From Bacteroidota bacterium (GTDB taxonomy: Bacteria > Bacteroidota > Bacteroidia > Chitinophagales > Chitinophagaceae): DNA of 64,000 nucleotides. Positions 27,295-34,784 of this stretch are shown piece by piece. A model generated the notes under the pieces. That model saw nothing but the letters and a program-made list of their open reading frames with translations, did no database searches and was not told the DNA's origin. The stretch lies in assembly GCA_018266575.1 (NCBI GenBank), contig JAFEAE010000017.1, forward strand, positions 186,001-250,000. Direction: 5' to 3'. A program made the position numbers and the translations under genes. Numbering within the stretch: the stretch's first letter is position 1; every line of letters begins with the position of its first letter.

Positions 27295-27675
27295 ATGAGC
27301 AAGAAACAATTATTCACGTTGGAATATCCGGTAAGATGTTCGCCTGTTATTCTGTATGATTTTTTAAGTACTCCCGCAGGTTTACAAGAATGGTTTGCAG
27401 ATAAAGTTGATGAACGCGATAATATATTCAGTTTTTCATGGAACGGCTCTACTGACAAAGCAGAAGTTTTAGAAAGCGAAGAAACAAAATATATCCGCTT
27501 CCATTGGGCACACGCACCAAAAGAAGAATTCTTTGAATTCCGTATTGAAAAATCCGAAGTGACCAATCAAACCATATTGGTGATAAAAGATTTTGCCGAT
27601 AAAAAAGAAATCAAAGACCAAAGCCAGTTGTGGGATTCACAGGTGAAAGACCTTTTTCACCGATTGGGGAATTAA
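27295..27675 (+). CDS. START-like/SRPBCC-domain protein
   Basis: A 126-residue cytosolic protein with the helix-grip fold outline: MSKKQLFTLEYPVRCSPVILYDFLSTPAGLQEWFADKV, then FSFSWNGSTDKAEVLESEETKYIRFHW and a C-terminal helix. This resembles the Bacteroidota 'START-like domain' family related to AHSA1. Such folds bind hydrophobic ligands or co-chaperone partners; no specific role can be assigned. The ATG at 27295 is preferred to a TTG three bases upstream. It ends 15 bp from the facing gene. Confidence 0.8.
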   Translation: MSKKQLFTLEYPVRCSPVILYDFLSTPAGLQEWFADKVDERDNIFSFSWNGSTDKAEVLESEETKYIRFHWAHAPKEEFFEFRIEKSEVTNQTILVIKDFADKKEIKDQSQLWDSQVKDLFHRLGN

Positions 27676-27690
27676 AGGCCATCAGCCTTC

Positions 27691-28305
27691 CTAATCCGGT
27701 CTGCAAGATATTCCTTTCAACAAGGCATCAAGTAATTCTTCAAAACGCTCTCCTGCATTATTCCATTCTGCAAAACCAATTTTTGCAGATAATTTCAGGA
27801 AATCTTTTGTTGTAAAAATTTGCTGCAACTGATTTGCATCCGCATTGGGAAGAGAAATGTGTGACTGATCATCGATCTCATGCTTCCATTCATCATCTGA
27901 GGCAGCAAGAAAAAAATGGTTTGTTGAAAGTTCCTGAATATTGCGTTGTATAACGTCAATGAACATACGCTTATAATCACCTTTAAGGTGCAGTGTGATG
28001 CTGAAATAGTTTCCCCACCAGAAAAAACTCCGTATAGCAAAAACATTTTCCTTACCAAATACACGAGGGTAATCGAGCATTACATAGGGCAACCCCTTAT
28101 AATTTTCACCCCGGGAAATTTTTGGGGTGCTTGTTAAGACAGCCTCAGGTAAATTTTTATTTTTCAGTTTTTCCTGCATCGATGCTGCCAAAGCACCAAA
28201 AAGATCATATACTTTCTGTATTATCTTATTCTTTGTTAAAACCCATTCTGCATTTTGCAGTAATAGTAATTCATCTTCTGAAAGATGTATTTTTGCCGCA
28301 TTCAT
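27691..28305 (-). CDS. Hypothetical cytosolic protein
   Basis: A 204-residue protein of unknown function. It begins with LSEDELLLLQNAEWVLTKNKIIQKVYDLFGALAASMQEKL (a long helix), followed by a mixed alpha/beta part with ISRGENYKGLPYVMLDYPRVFGKENVFAIRSFFWWGNYFSITLHLKG. It has no signal peptide, transmembrane helix or catalytic motif that I can identify. The aromatic, well-structured core suggests a genuine conserved protein. Divergent from the LptF/G-type permease by 38 bp. Confidence 0.7.
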   Translation of the reverse strand: MNAAKIHLSEDELLLLQNAEWVLTKNKIIQKVYDLFGALAASMQEKLKNKNLPEAVLTSTPKISRGENYKGLPYVMLDYPRVFGKENVFAIRSFFWWGNYFSITLHLKGDYKRMFIDVIQRNIQELSTNHFFLAASDDEWKHEIDDQSHISLPNADANQLQQIFTTKDFLKLSAKIGFAEWNNAGERFEELLDALLKGISCRPD

Positions 28306-28343
28306 TTATTAAAGATATTTATCCTTTAAGAAAGAATCTGACC

Positions 28344-29774
28344 GTGATAAAAAAACTGGACAAACTTATTATTCTCGCTTTCATCGGGCCATTTATAGCC
28401 ACGTTTTTTATTACACTTTTTGTGCTGGTGCTGCAGGTATTCTGGTTGTATATTGATGATATGGTGGGCAAGGGGCTTGATTTCATCACGATCGGGCGTT
28501 TTATATTGTATGTGGCTGCAACACTTGTACCACTTGCGCTTCCTCTTGCTGTACTACTTTCTTCGATAATGACGTTTGGTAACCTTGGTGAAACTTTTGA
28601 GCTCGTCGCAATAAAGTCTGCAGGTATTTCTTTGTTACGTTTCATGCGTCCATTGTTCATTGTAACCATAATGATCTGCGGGATTGCATTTCTTTTCAAC
28701 AACTACATTATTCCTGTTGCGCAATTAAAAATGCAAACGTTGAAATATGATATCATTGTTGCTAAACCTGCATTTGATATTAAAGAGGGGGTGTTTTATG
28801 ATAAGATAGAAGGATATGTAATAAAAATAGGAAAGAAAGAAAAAGATGATTCAACTATCCGGAACATTATCATCTACGAACAGAATTATAATTTACAGGA
28901 CAACATGATCATTGCCCAAAAAGGCAAAATGAAAGTGACAAATAATAATTTTCTTGAGTTTGATTTACAAGACGGATGGATGTACCAGGAAAGAGGAAAT
29001 CATTTATCCACCAACACAGAATTTATCCGCATAGGTTTTAAAGAATATAAAAAAGTACTTGACCTGAGTTCATTCAAATTGAGTAGGTCAGACGAAAATC
29101 AATTCAAAGGAAATTACCAGATGCTGAACATGAAACAGCTTGGCAAAAATATTGATTCGTTAAAAAGATCCGACACTGCTTATCTCGCAAAAAACGAAAA
29201 AGAATTAAAACCTTTTATCAATTTTCAGAAATATGCAGACAGCAATTGGAACAATATAAAAATCCCTGAAAAAATCAAAGCAACATCATTCCTCAATTTA
29301 TTACCGGATAGTGTAAGAAGAAGCGTGATCGAACATTCTATTTCCGTTTCAAACAGTGCAAGAACGTTACAGGAGCCATCTGCGATTACGTATGAAAACG
29401 AACAAAAAGATCTTCGCCTTCACCTCATTGCGTGGCACGATAAAATAACCATGTCGATCATTTGCCTGGTGCTTTTTTTAATTGGCGCACCATTAGGATC
29501 GATCATCAGGAAAGGCGGTATTGGTTTGCCATTGATATTCGCAGTTATTTTCTTCGTAGTGTTCTTCCTCCTAAACGGATATGGAGAAAAATTTGCAAAA
29601 CAGGAAGTATTAAAACCTTTCGCAGGAAAATGGCTCGCCACAGTAGCATTGTTGCCTGTTGGTATTTTCCTAACCTACAAAGCCCTGAACGATTCACAAC
29701 TTTTTAATAAAGAATTTTACTTCCGCTTACTCAGGCGTTTCCGTTCGGCGCAGGAGAAACCTTCAAAAACATAA
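28344..29774 (+). CDS. LptF/LptG (YjgP/YjgQ) family permease
   Basis: A 476-residue inner-membrane protein with three helices before and three after a large periplasmic domain (about residues 110-360). The start region MIKKLDKLIILAFIGPFIATFFITLFVLVLQVFWLYIDDMVGKGL is the family signature; the second half has GAPLGSIIRKGGIGLPLIFAVIFFVVF. It forms the membrane part of the LptB2FG transporter that moves lipopolysaccharide toward the outer membrane. A GTG at 28344 is chosen; upstream in-frame codons reach into the divergent gene and lack family likeness. F or G identity cannot be decided. Confidence 0.9.
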   Translation: MIKKLDKLIILAFIGPFIATFFITLFVLVLQVFWLYIDDMVGKGLDFITIGRFILYVAATLVPLALPLAVLLSSIMTFGNLGETFELVAIKSAGISLLRFMRPLFIVTIMICGIAFLFNNYIIPVAQLKMQTLKYDIIVAKPAFDIKEGVFYDKIEGYVIKIGKKEKDDSTIRNIIIYEQNYNLQDNMIIAQKGKMKVTNNNFLEFDLQDGWMYQERGNHLSTNTEFIRIGFKEYKKVLDLSSFKLSRSDENQFKGNYQMLNMKQLGKNIDSLKRSDTAYLAKNEKELKPFINFQKYADSNWNNIKIPEKIKATSFLNLLPDSVRRSVIEHSISVSNSARTLQEPSAITYENEQKDLRLHLIAWHDKITMSIICLVLFLIGAPLGSIIRKGGIGLPLIFAVIFFVVFFLLNGYGEKFAKQEVLKPFAGKWLATVALLPVGIFLTYKALNDSQLFNKEFYFRLLRRFRSAQEKPSKT

Positions 29775-29837
29775 TTTTCATGTGTATTTTTCCTGTTAAC
29801 ATTTACATTGACAAAGAATAAATTTTGTTAACTATTT

Positions 29838-30851
29838 TTGACCGAAATTTTCCCATTGGAACAAAGCAAAGAAAATTTAAAAGTGCAACAATGGGTAGTG
29901 ATTGTTGCCATCATCCTCTTTATTATAAAAATTATTGCGTATTATCTCACGCACTCTGTAGCTATTCTTACCGATACATTGGAAAGTACTGTTAATGTAA
30001 TCGCTGGTTTCATTGGCTATTACAGTTTATACGTTGCTGCAAAACCACGCGATGAAGACCATCCCTACGGGCATGGAAAAGCAGAATTTTTATCTGCAGC
30101 AGTTGAAGGCGCTTTGATTACCATGGCAGGATTGATCATTATCTATGAAGCCGTTGAACATTTTATTTATCCGCAGGAAATAAAAAAATTAGATTTCGGT
30201 ATTCTTTTAATTGCAATTACGGGAGTAATAAATTTTATTGTAGGATATATCTGTGTAATTAAGGGCAAAAAAAATAATTCATTGGTATTAATAGCAAGCG
30301 GAAGGCATCTGCAATCCGACACCTATTCAACAATCGGGATCATTATTGCGCTTGGATTAATTTATTTTACACAGTTAAGATGGATGGATAGCGCAGTTTC
30401 CATCGTACTTGCGTTTGTAATCATTTACACAGGTTATCGCATATTGCGTGCTTCCATTGCAGGAATAATGGATGAAACGGATGAAAAACTGCTGAAAAGG
30501 ATGATCACTTATTTGAATAATAACCGCAGGGAAAATTGGATCGATGTACATAACCTTCGTGTAATAAAATATGGTGGCTTGCTGCACGTGGATTGCCATG
30601 TTACTGTTCCCTGGTATTTGAATGTGCACCAGGCGCATTATGAAATTGACACATTCAGCAAATTGATCAGAAAAGAATTTGGCGAATCGCTTGAATTATT
30701 CGTGCATTCGGATGCGTGCCTCGATTTTTCGTGTAGCATCTGCTCAAAAACAGATTGCGATGTAAGAAAAAACCCATTTGAGAAAAAAATTGAATGGACG
30801 TTAAAAAATATTCAGCCGAATAAAAAACATGATATAAATACTAGTTCTTAA
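29838..30851 (+). CDS. Cation diffusion facilitator (CDF) metal exporter
   Basis: A 337-residue inner-membrane metal/proton antiporter with six helices. The transport sites are visible as SVAILTDTLES in helix 2 and DEDHPYGHGKAEFLSA (HxxxH-type) before helix 3, with SAVSIVLAFVIIYTGYRIL in helix 6, and a cytoplasmic domain with LHVDCHVTVPWYLNVHQAH. A terminal cluster of cysteines (HSDACLDFSCSICSKTDCDV) could bind zinc or iron. No ATG is near the N-terminus; TTG at 29838 is the likeliest start. Zn2+, Fe2+ or Mn2+ are possible substrates. Confidence 0.9.
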   Translation: MTEIFPLEQSKENLKVQQWVVIVAIILFIIKIIAYYLTHSVAILTDTLESTVNVIAGFIGYYSLYVAAKPRDEDHPYGHGKAEFLSAAVEGALITMAGLIIIYEAVEHFIYPQEIKKLDFGILLIAITGVINFIVGYICVIKGKKNNSLVLIASGRHLQSDTYSTIGIIIALGLIYFTQLRWMDSAVSIVLAFVIIYTGYRILRASIAGIMDETDEKLLKRMITYLNNNRRENWIDVHNLRVIKYGGLLHVDCHVTVPWYLNVHQAHYEIDTFSKLIRKEFGESLELFVHSDACLDFSCSICSKTDCDVRKNPFEKKIEWTLKNIQPNKKHDINTSS

Positions 30852-30923
30852 AGTACTTTTAATTCGTGTATTACAAACCGTAAATATTCATTATTTTAAA
30901 ATTTCGAATAAAACAGGCCGATC

Positions 30924-32291
30924 ATGAATCAATGGAAAGAATACCAGCAAAAAAATAAAGAACGTTTCTTAGATGAACTACTCTCCTTATTGCGCATTCC
31001 TTCGATCAGCGCAAAAAGCGAGCATAAAGATGACATGCTAAAATGTGCGGAAGCAGTGAAGCAACGTTTGCTTGACGCCGGCACTGATAAGACAGAAATT
31101 TATTCCACAGAAGGGCATCCTGTAGTTTATGGCGAAAAAATTATTGATCCGTCAAAACCTACGGTGTTAGTGTACGGGCATTATGATGTACAGCCTGCCG
31201 ATCCACTGGAACTATGGCACAGCGGGCCTTTTGAGCCAGTGATAAAAGACGGAAAGATTTTTGCACGCGGTTCTGCAGATGATAAAGGGCAATTCTATAT
31301 GCATGTAAAAGCCCTGGAAACAATGGTGAAAACAAATTCGCTCGCAACGAATATTAAATTCATTATTGAAGGAGAGGAAGAAATCGGTTCGCCAAACCTT
31401 GCAAAATTTGTTTCATCGCACAAAGAATTATTGAAAGCAGATGTGATTTTGATAAGCGACACCTCTATGCTTAGTATGGAAAACCCATCAATTGATATTG
31501 GTGTTCGTGGCTTATCCTATATACAGGTTGAAGTGACTGGCCCTAACCGCGATCTCCATAGTGGTGTATATGGTGGTGCTGTTGCAAACCCGATTACCAT
31601 GCTGGCGAAAATGATAGCAGCCTGCCATGATGAAAATAACCACATCACGATCCCCGGATTTTACGATGATGTGGTAGAATCAACAACCGAAGAAAGAAAG
31701 CTGATGGCAGAAGCACCATTCGATGAAGATGAATATAAAAAAGACCTTGGTGTGAAAGCATTGTGGGGCGAGAAAGGTTTTACAACAAATGAACGCACGG
31801 GCATTCGTCCGACTTTGGAATTGAATGGTATCTGGGGCGGATATATCGGCGAAGGGGCTAAAACAGTATTGCCATCAAAAGCATTTGCAAAGATCTCTGC
31901 ACGGCTTGTACCCAATCAATCATCGCACAAGATCACAGAAAAATTATTGAATTATTTTATTTCGATCGCACCACCGGGAGTAACCGTAAAAGCAGAAGAG
32001 CATCATGGTGGCGAACCTTATATGACACCGATAGATTCAAAAGCATATAGAGCAGCTGCAAAAGCAATCGAAGCAACATTTAATAAAAAACCCATTCCTG
32101 TCCGCGGTGGCGGGAGCATTCCTATATGTGCATTGTTTGAAAAAGAATTGGGAATAAAAATCGTGTTCATGGGATTTGGGCTGGACAGTGATAACCTTCA
32201 TTCACCGAATGAAAAATTTGACCTGGTCAATTTTTATAAAGGCATTGAAACTATTCCTTATTTCCACAAATATTTTGCGGAGATGAGTTGA
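30924..32291 (+). CDS. M20-family metallopeptidase (dipeptidase)
   Basis: A 455-residue di-zinc hydrolase. Metal and catalytic residues are seen in VYGHYDVQPADP, GSADDKGQFYMH, IEGEEEIGSP and the final HSPNEKFD; the lid/dimerisation domain carries the RGLSYIQVEVTGPNRDLHSGVYGGAVANP motif of the carnosinase-like M20 group. It probably cleaves dipeptides in the cytosol (no signal peptide). Length matches (450-470). It is separated by 72 bp from the CDF gene and may be cotranscribed. Confidence 0.91.
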   Translation: MNQWKEYQQKNKERFLDELLSLLRIPSISAKSEHKDDMLKCAEAVKQRLLDAGTDKTEIYSTEGHPVVYGEKIIDPSKPTVLVYGHYDVQPADPLELWHSGPFEPVIKDGKIFARGSADDKGQFYMHVKALETMVKTNSLATNIKFIIEGEEEIGSPNLAKFVSSHKELLKADVILISDTSMLSMENPSIDIGVRGLSYIQVEVTGPNRDLHSGVYGGAVANPITMLAKMIAACHDENNHITIPGFYDDVVESTTEERKLMAEAPFDEDEYKKDLGVKALWGEKGFTTNERTGIRPTLELNGIWGGYIGEGAKTVLPSKAFAKISARLVPNQSSHKITEKLLNYFISIAPPGVTVKAEEHHGGEPYMTPIDSKAYRAAAKAIEATFNKKPIPVRGGGSIPICALFEKELGIKIVFMGFGLDSDNLHSPNEKFDLVNFYKGIETIPYFHKYFAEMS

Positions 32292-32329
32292 TGATATGGA
32301 GAGTGATAACAGTGTTAAAAGTTGTATCC

Positions 32330-32353
32330 CGCAAAGCCTCAGAGGTGCAAAGA
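32330..32353 (+). repeat. 8-bp-period array, CGCAAAGC word
   Basis: Three consecutive 8-bp units (CGCAAAGC, CTCAGAGG, TGCAAAGA) 38 bp after the M20 gene stop. The same word type occurs at 43832-43847 and, inverted, at 45102-45126. Confidence 0.55.
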
Positions 32354-32405
32354 AATTCCAAATCGAGCAATAACTTTGTGTCGTGCGTAAAAAGAAAAGC
32401 TGCAG

Positions 32406-32498
32406 ATTATAAAGCGAAGCTCAATAGCAGTACTACCGATGAACGGATTGCGACGCAAGGCTGATGCTATGAAAAACAAATGCTGGTATTAAAAAAAT
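32406..32498 (+). repeat. Dispersed intergenic repeat, copy A (core GATTGCGACGCAA)
   Basis: A block with ATTATAAA, GCTCAATAG, CTACCGATGAACGGATTGCG-ACGCAA and a terminal TGCTGGTAT followed by an A-tract. Its middle 26 bp match copy C (44206-44231) at 25 positions, and the outer segments match copy B. It occupies the gap before the HslR-like gene. No coding potential. Confidence 0.75.
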
Positions 32499-32510
32499 AA
32501 TCCGGTAAAA

Positions 32511-32894
32511 ATGCCAACAGAAAAACTTCGTTTGGATAAATATTTGTGGGCGATACGTTTGTTTAAAACGCGATCGCTTGCGACGGAGGCGTGTGAAAAA
32601 GGGAAAGTAAAATATAACGGCATGCAGGTAAAGCCTTCGAAAAATGTGAATGTGGATGAAGAATATGAAGTAAAAACAGAAGCCAAACGCTGGCGGATAA
32701 AAGTCACGGGTTTATTGCATAACCGTGTTCAATATAGCGAGGCGATAAAGTATTATCTGGACATAACTCCTGCTGAAGAAATAGAACGTTTGCAATTCCA
32801 GGCCGCAAGTTTTCATACGGGAAAACGGTTAAGCAAGATAGGAAGGCCGACAAAAAAACAACGCCGCGAGTTGAATGATTTTTTGGATGAATAG
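32511..32894 (+). CDS. S4-domain RNA-binding protein (HslR/Hsp15-like)
   Basis: A 127-residue basic protein with an N-terminal S4 domain: EKLRLDKYLWAIRLFKTRSLATEACEKGKVKYNGMQVKPSKNV. In Hsp15 this binds free 50S subunits carrying stalled nascent chains to aid recycling. The C-terminal half is Lys/Arg-rich (IGRPTKKQRRELNDF). Length agrees with the family. It is monocistronic and ends before an 8-bp-period hairpin. Confidence 0.88.
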   Translation: MPTEKLRLDKYLWAIRLFKTRSLATEACEKGKVKYNGMQVKPSKNVNVDEEYEVKTEAKRWRIKVTGLLHNRVQYSEAIKYYLDITPAEEIERLQFQAASFHTGKRLSKIGRPTKKQRRELNDFLDE

Positions 32895-32900
32895 TTTTAC

Positions 32901-32960
32901 CACATAGGCATATCAGGAACATAGGCTACGTTTTTTCTATTGTGCCTATTTGTCTATGTG
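32901..32960. repeat. Inverted pair of 8-bp-period arrays between convergent genes
   Basis: Arm 1 (CACATAGG, CATATCAG, GAACATAG; 32901-32924) and arm 2 (CTATTGTG, CCTATTTG, TCTATGTG; 32937-32960) are inverted relatives; TTACCACATAG pairs with CTATGTGGTAA at the base. It sits between the stops of the HslR-like gene and the fuconolactonase-like gene and may terminate both. Confidence 0.7.
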
Positions 32961-32970
32961 GTAATATTGC

Positions 32971-33804
32971 CTAATGCAAATTATAAAATTGTATTGCGTT
33001 TAACCCGAAAAATTTCTCCTTCTCTTCTTCGGCATAATTCTCCATATATTTTTCCAGCAAACTTTTCCATTGCACATAAATCCCGGAAACTAATATTACG
33101 GGCCAATCGCTTCCAAAAACCAGGCGTTCTGTACCAAATGCTTCAAACACTACATCGAGATAAGGATAAAAATCTGCTGCGGCCCATTGTCCCCATTTTG
33201 CTTCGGTAAATAATCCGGATACTTTGCAATATACATTCGGGTGCCTTGCTATTTCATTCATCCATTTTTTCCAGTCATCGATCTTTTTATTTTTAATGTC
33301 TGGTTTTGCGCAGTGATCAATAATTAATTTCTGATCAGGAAACTGCGAAACGAATTCAAAGGTTTCTTTCAATTGGTGATGATATACCAGCACATCATAC
33401 GTATAGCCGAAATCTTTTAATTTCTTTACGCCACGCTGAAAATCTTTTCGCAACATAAATTCATTTGGCTCGCCTTGAAGTATATGGCGATAACCTTTTA
33501 TTAATTTATATTCCGTAAAATGTTGCAAACGCTCTTCTACATTATCTGCACAGAGATCGATCCAGCCGACAACACCTTTAATAACATCATGCGTTTCTCC
33601 AAGTTCGCAGAGAAACCGCGTTTCCACTTCTTCCTGGCTTGCCTGCACGGCAACACATCCCTCAATACCGTTGCGTTTTAAATTCAATTGCAAATGTTCG
33701 GGAAGATAGTCCTGCTGAAGGATTTTCATATCGTCCATCCAAGAGTCGCGGACTTTGTTGTATTTCCAAAAATGAACGTGGCTGTCGATAGAGTGATAAG
33801 TCAT
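32971..33804 (-). CDS. Amidohydrolase-2 family lactonase (L-fuconolactonase-like)
   Basis: A 277-residue TIM-barrel hydrolase. The opening YHSIDSHVHFWKYNKVRDSWM, CVAVQASQEEVETRFLCELG, QKLIIDHCAKPDIK, VYCKVSGLFTEAKWGQW and ERLVFGSDWPV are the diagnostic segments of the COG3618 group, which hydrolyses sugar lactones such as L-fucono-1,5-lactone. Together with the RhaM-like mutarotase 400 bp upstream in the same direction it suggests non-phosphorylating L-fucose or L-rhamnose breakdown; the dehydrogenase and dehydratase are not in the window. Its start codon lies inside a 7-bp-period array. Confidence 0.83.
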   Translation of the reverse strand: MTYHSIDSHVHFWKYNKVRDSWMDDMKILQQDYLPEHLQLNLKRNGIEGCVAVQASQEEVETRFLCELGETHDVIKGVVGWIDLCADNVEERLQHFTEYKLIKGYRHILQGEPNEFMLRKDFQRGVKKLKDFGYTYDVLVYHHQLKETFEFVSQFPDQKLIIDHCAKPDIKNKKIDDWKKWMNEIARHPNVYCKVSGLFTEAKWGQWAAADFYPYLDVVFEAFGTERLVFGSDWPVILVSGIYVQWKSLLEKYMENYAEEEKEKFFGLNAIQFYNLH

Positions 33805-34227
33805 AAGTGGTAAGTAAATTAAAGTTCTAGAGATTTCATTAAACCCACGATTATTCTCGCTACTTCTTCACAATAACCAATAATCATCATCTTTTTTCTT
33901 TCATCAATATATTGCAATCGAAATGCCAGATAGATCATCGATTTTACTTCATTACATGAGTTTCTTGAAATCCCAAGAAAACGGTTAAATTCTTTTTTGC
34001 TATTACTATCAAATCCTTCTGCAATATTATTTGAAACCGAAACTGCTGCAGCGCAAATTTGATTTTTAAAGCTAAAATCTTTTATGCTGCCAAAATTGTA
34101 ATAAATATGAGTGGCCAGATCCTGAGCTTTTTGCCACGCAATAAGATCTTCAAAACGAATAATTTTCATAGTACAGAGAATACTTAATAAAGATTTTTCA
34201 CAACTTACCACTGACCACTTACAACTT
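33793..34227. repeat. 7-bp-period inverted arms bracketing the S23/four-helix-bundle gene
   Basis: Arm 1 (33793-33813; GTGATAA, GTCATAA, GTGGTAA) covers the start codon of the lactonase gene. Arm 2 (34200-34227; ACAACTT, ACCACTG, ACCACTT, ACAACTT) covers the stop codon of the mutarotase gene. The arms are inverted relatives sharing TAAGTGGT and AGTGGTAAGT. The whole S23-family gene lies between them as the 'loop'. Confidence 0.75.
33819..34169 (-). CDS. Four-helix-bundle protein (S23/IVP, Avd-related family)
   Basis: A 116-residue protein starting at 34169 (MKIIRFEDLIAWQKAQDLATHIYYNFG), with the family's hallmark SVSNNIAEGFDSNSKKEFNRFLGISRNSCNEVKSMIYLA. The family, first seen in 23S rRNA intervening sequences, forms pentameric helical bundles with basic surfaces that bind nucleic acid; the diversity-generating retroelement factor Avd belongs to it. 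Here it is free-standing, inserted between two deoxysugar genes on the same strand and flanked closely by inverted 7-bp arrays. An upstream in-frame ATG (34211) lies in the array and is unlikely to be used. Confidence 0.85.
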   Translation of the reverse strand: MKIIRFEDLIAWQKAQDLATHIYYNFGSIKDFSFKNQICAAAVSVSNNIAEGFDSNSKKEFNRFLGISRNSCNEVKSMIYLAFRLQYIDERKKMMIIGYCEEVARIIVGLMKSLEL

Positions 34228-34548
34228 AAATATCTGTTCCATCAACACCCATTTTTCATTTTGCTTTGCCCAAGGAAGTGGCTGTTGAAATTTCCACATT
34301 AATTTTTCCCACTCCTGAACTTTTTCATTTGCAGCATCGGCAGCGGCTTTTTTTTCAAACGAAAAATCATCATTTACTTCCATGATCATGAACAGGCGGT
34401 TACCGGTGCGGTAAATATCCATCACCGTAATTCCGGCATCTTTGATGCCTTTGATGTTTTCAGGCCAAACATTTTTGTGGATAGTTTCATATTCTTCGAT
34501 CAATGCGGGATCATCTTTAAGGTCGAGTGCAAGGCAATATCGTTTCAT
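34219..34548 (-). CDS. RhaM-family sugar mutarotase (L-rhamnose/L-fucose type)
   Basis: A 109-residue protein: MKRYCLALDLKDDPALIEEYETIHKNVWPE opening, GITVMDIYRTGNRLFMIMEV core and the WEKLMWKFQQPLPWAKQNEKWVLMEQIF end. This is the YiiL/RhaM (DUF718) ferredoxin-like dimer that interconverts alpha and beta anomers. A histidine (HKNVWPE) and the Trp residues near the C-terminus fit the active site. L-fucose is as plausible as L-rhamnose because of the fuconolactonase-like neighbour. The last two codons and stop are formed by an array unit. Confidence 0.88.
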   Translation of the reverse strand: MKRYCLALDLKDDPALIEEYETIHKNVWPENIKGIKDAGITVMDIYRTGNRLFMIMEVNDDFSFEKKAAADAANEKVQEWEKLMWKFQQPLPWAKQNEKWVLMEQIFKL

Positions 34549-34566
34549 AAAATCAAATGTGCTGAT

Positions 34567-34727
34567 TTGAAAACGTGAAAATATGAAAATGCTTGTAATC
34601 ATAATCATCATAATAATCCGCGTCATCCGCGTTCTATAATTAGTAATCGCATGCAGATTTTTCATGATGGTTATGATGTTCACCGAAGCTTCTGAATTTC
34701 CACATTTTCACATTTTCACATTTTCAA
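34567..34727. repeat. Nested inverted 8-bp-period arrays in the divergent gap before icmF
   Basis: Outer arms: TTGAAAAC, GTGAAAAT, ATGAAAAT (34567-34590) and ATTTTCAC, ATTTTCAC, ATTTTCAA (34704-34727), near-perfect reverse complements. Inside lies a second inverted pair of imperfect ATCAT-rich stretches (about 34597-34611 and 34662-34678). The result is a long nested hairpin between the mutarotase and icmF starts. Confidence 0.7.
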
Positions 34728-34756
34728 ATTAACTAACACTCATTAGTTTTTTAGAT

Positions 34757-34764
34757 TAGATTTG
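34757..34764 (+). promoter_or_regulatory. Candidate -7 box for icmF
   Basis: TAGATTTG fits TAnnTTTG, 20 bp upstream of the ATG at 34785. No clear -33 TTTG at 19-21 bp. Confidence 0.33.
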
Positions 34765-34784
34765 TGAATTGATTCTTGCCAACT

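Noticed and set aside
33819..34169. Diversity-generating retroelement (Avd gene)
   Set aside because: No reverse transcriptase, template repeat or variable repeat is found nearby; only the family relationship remains.
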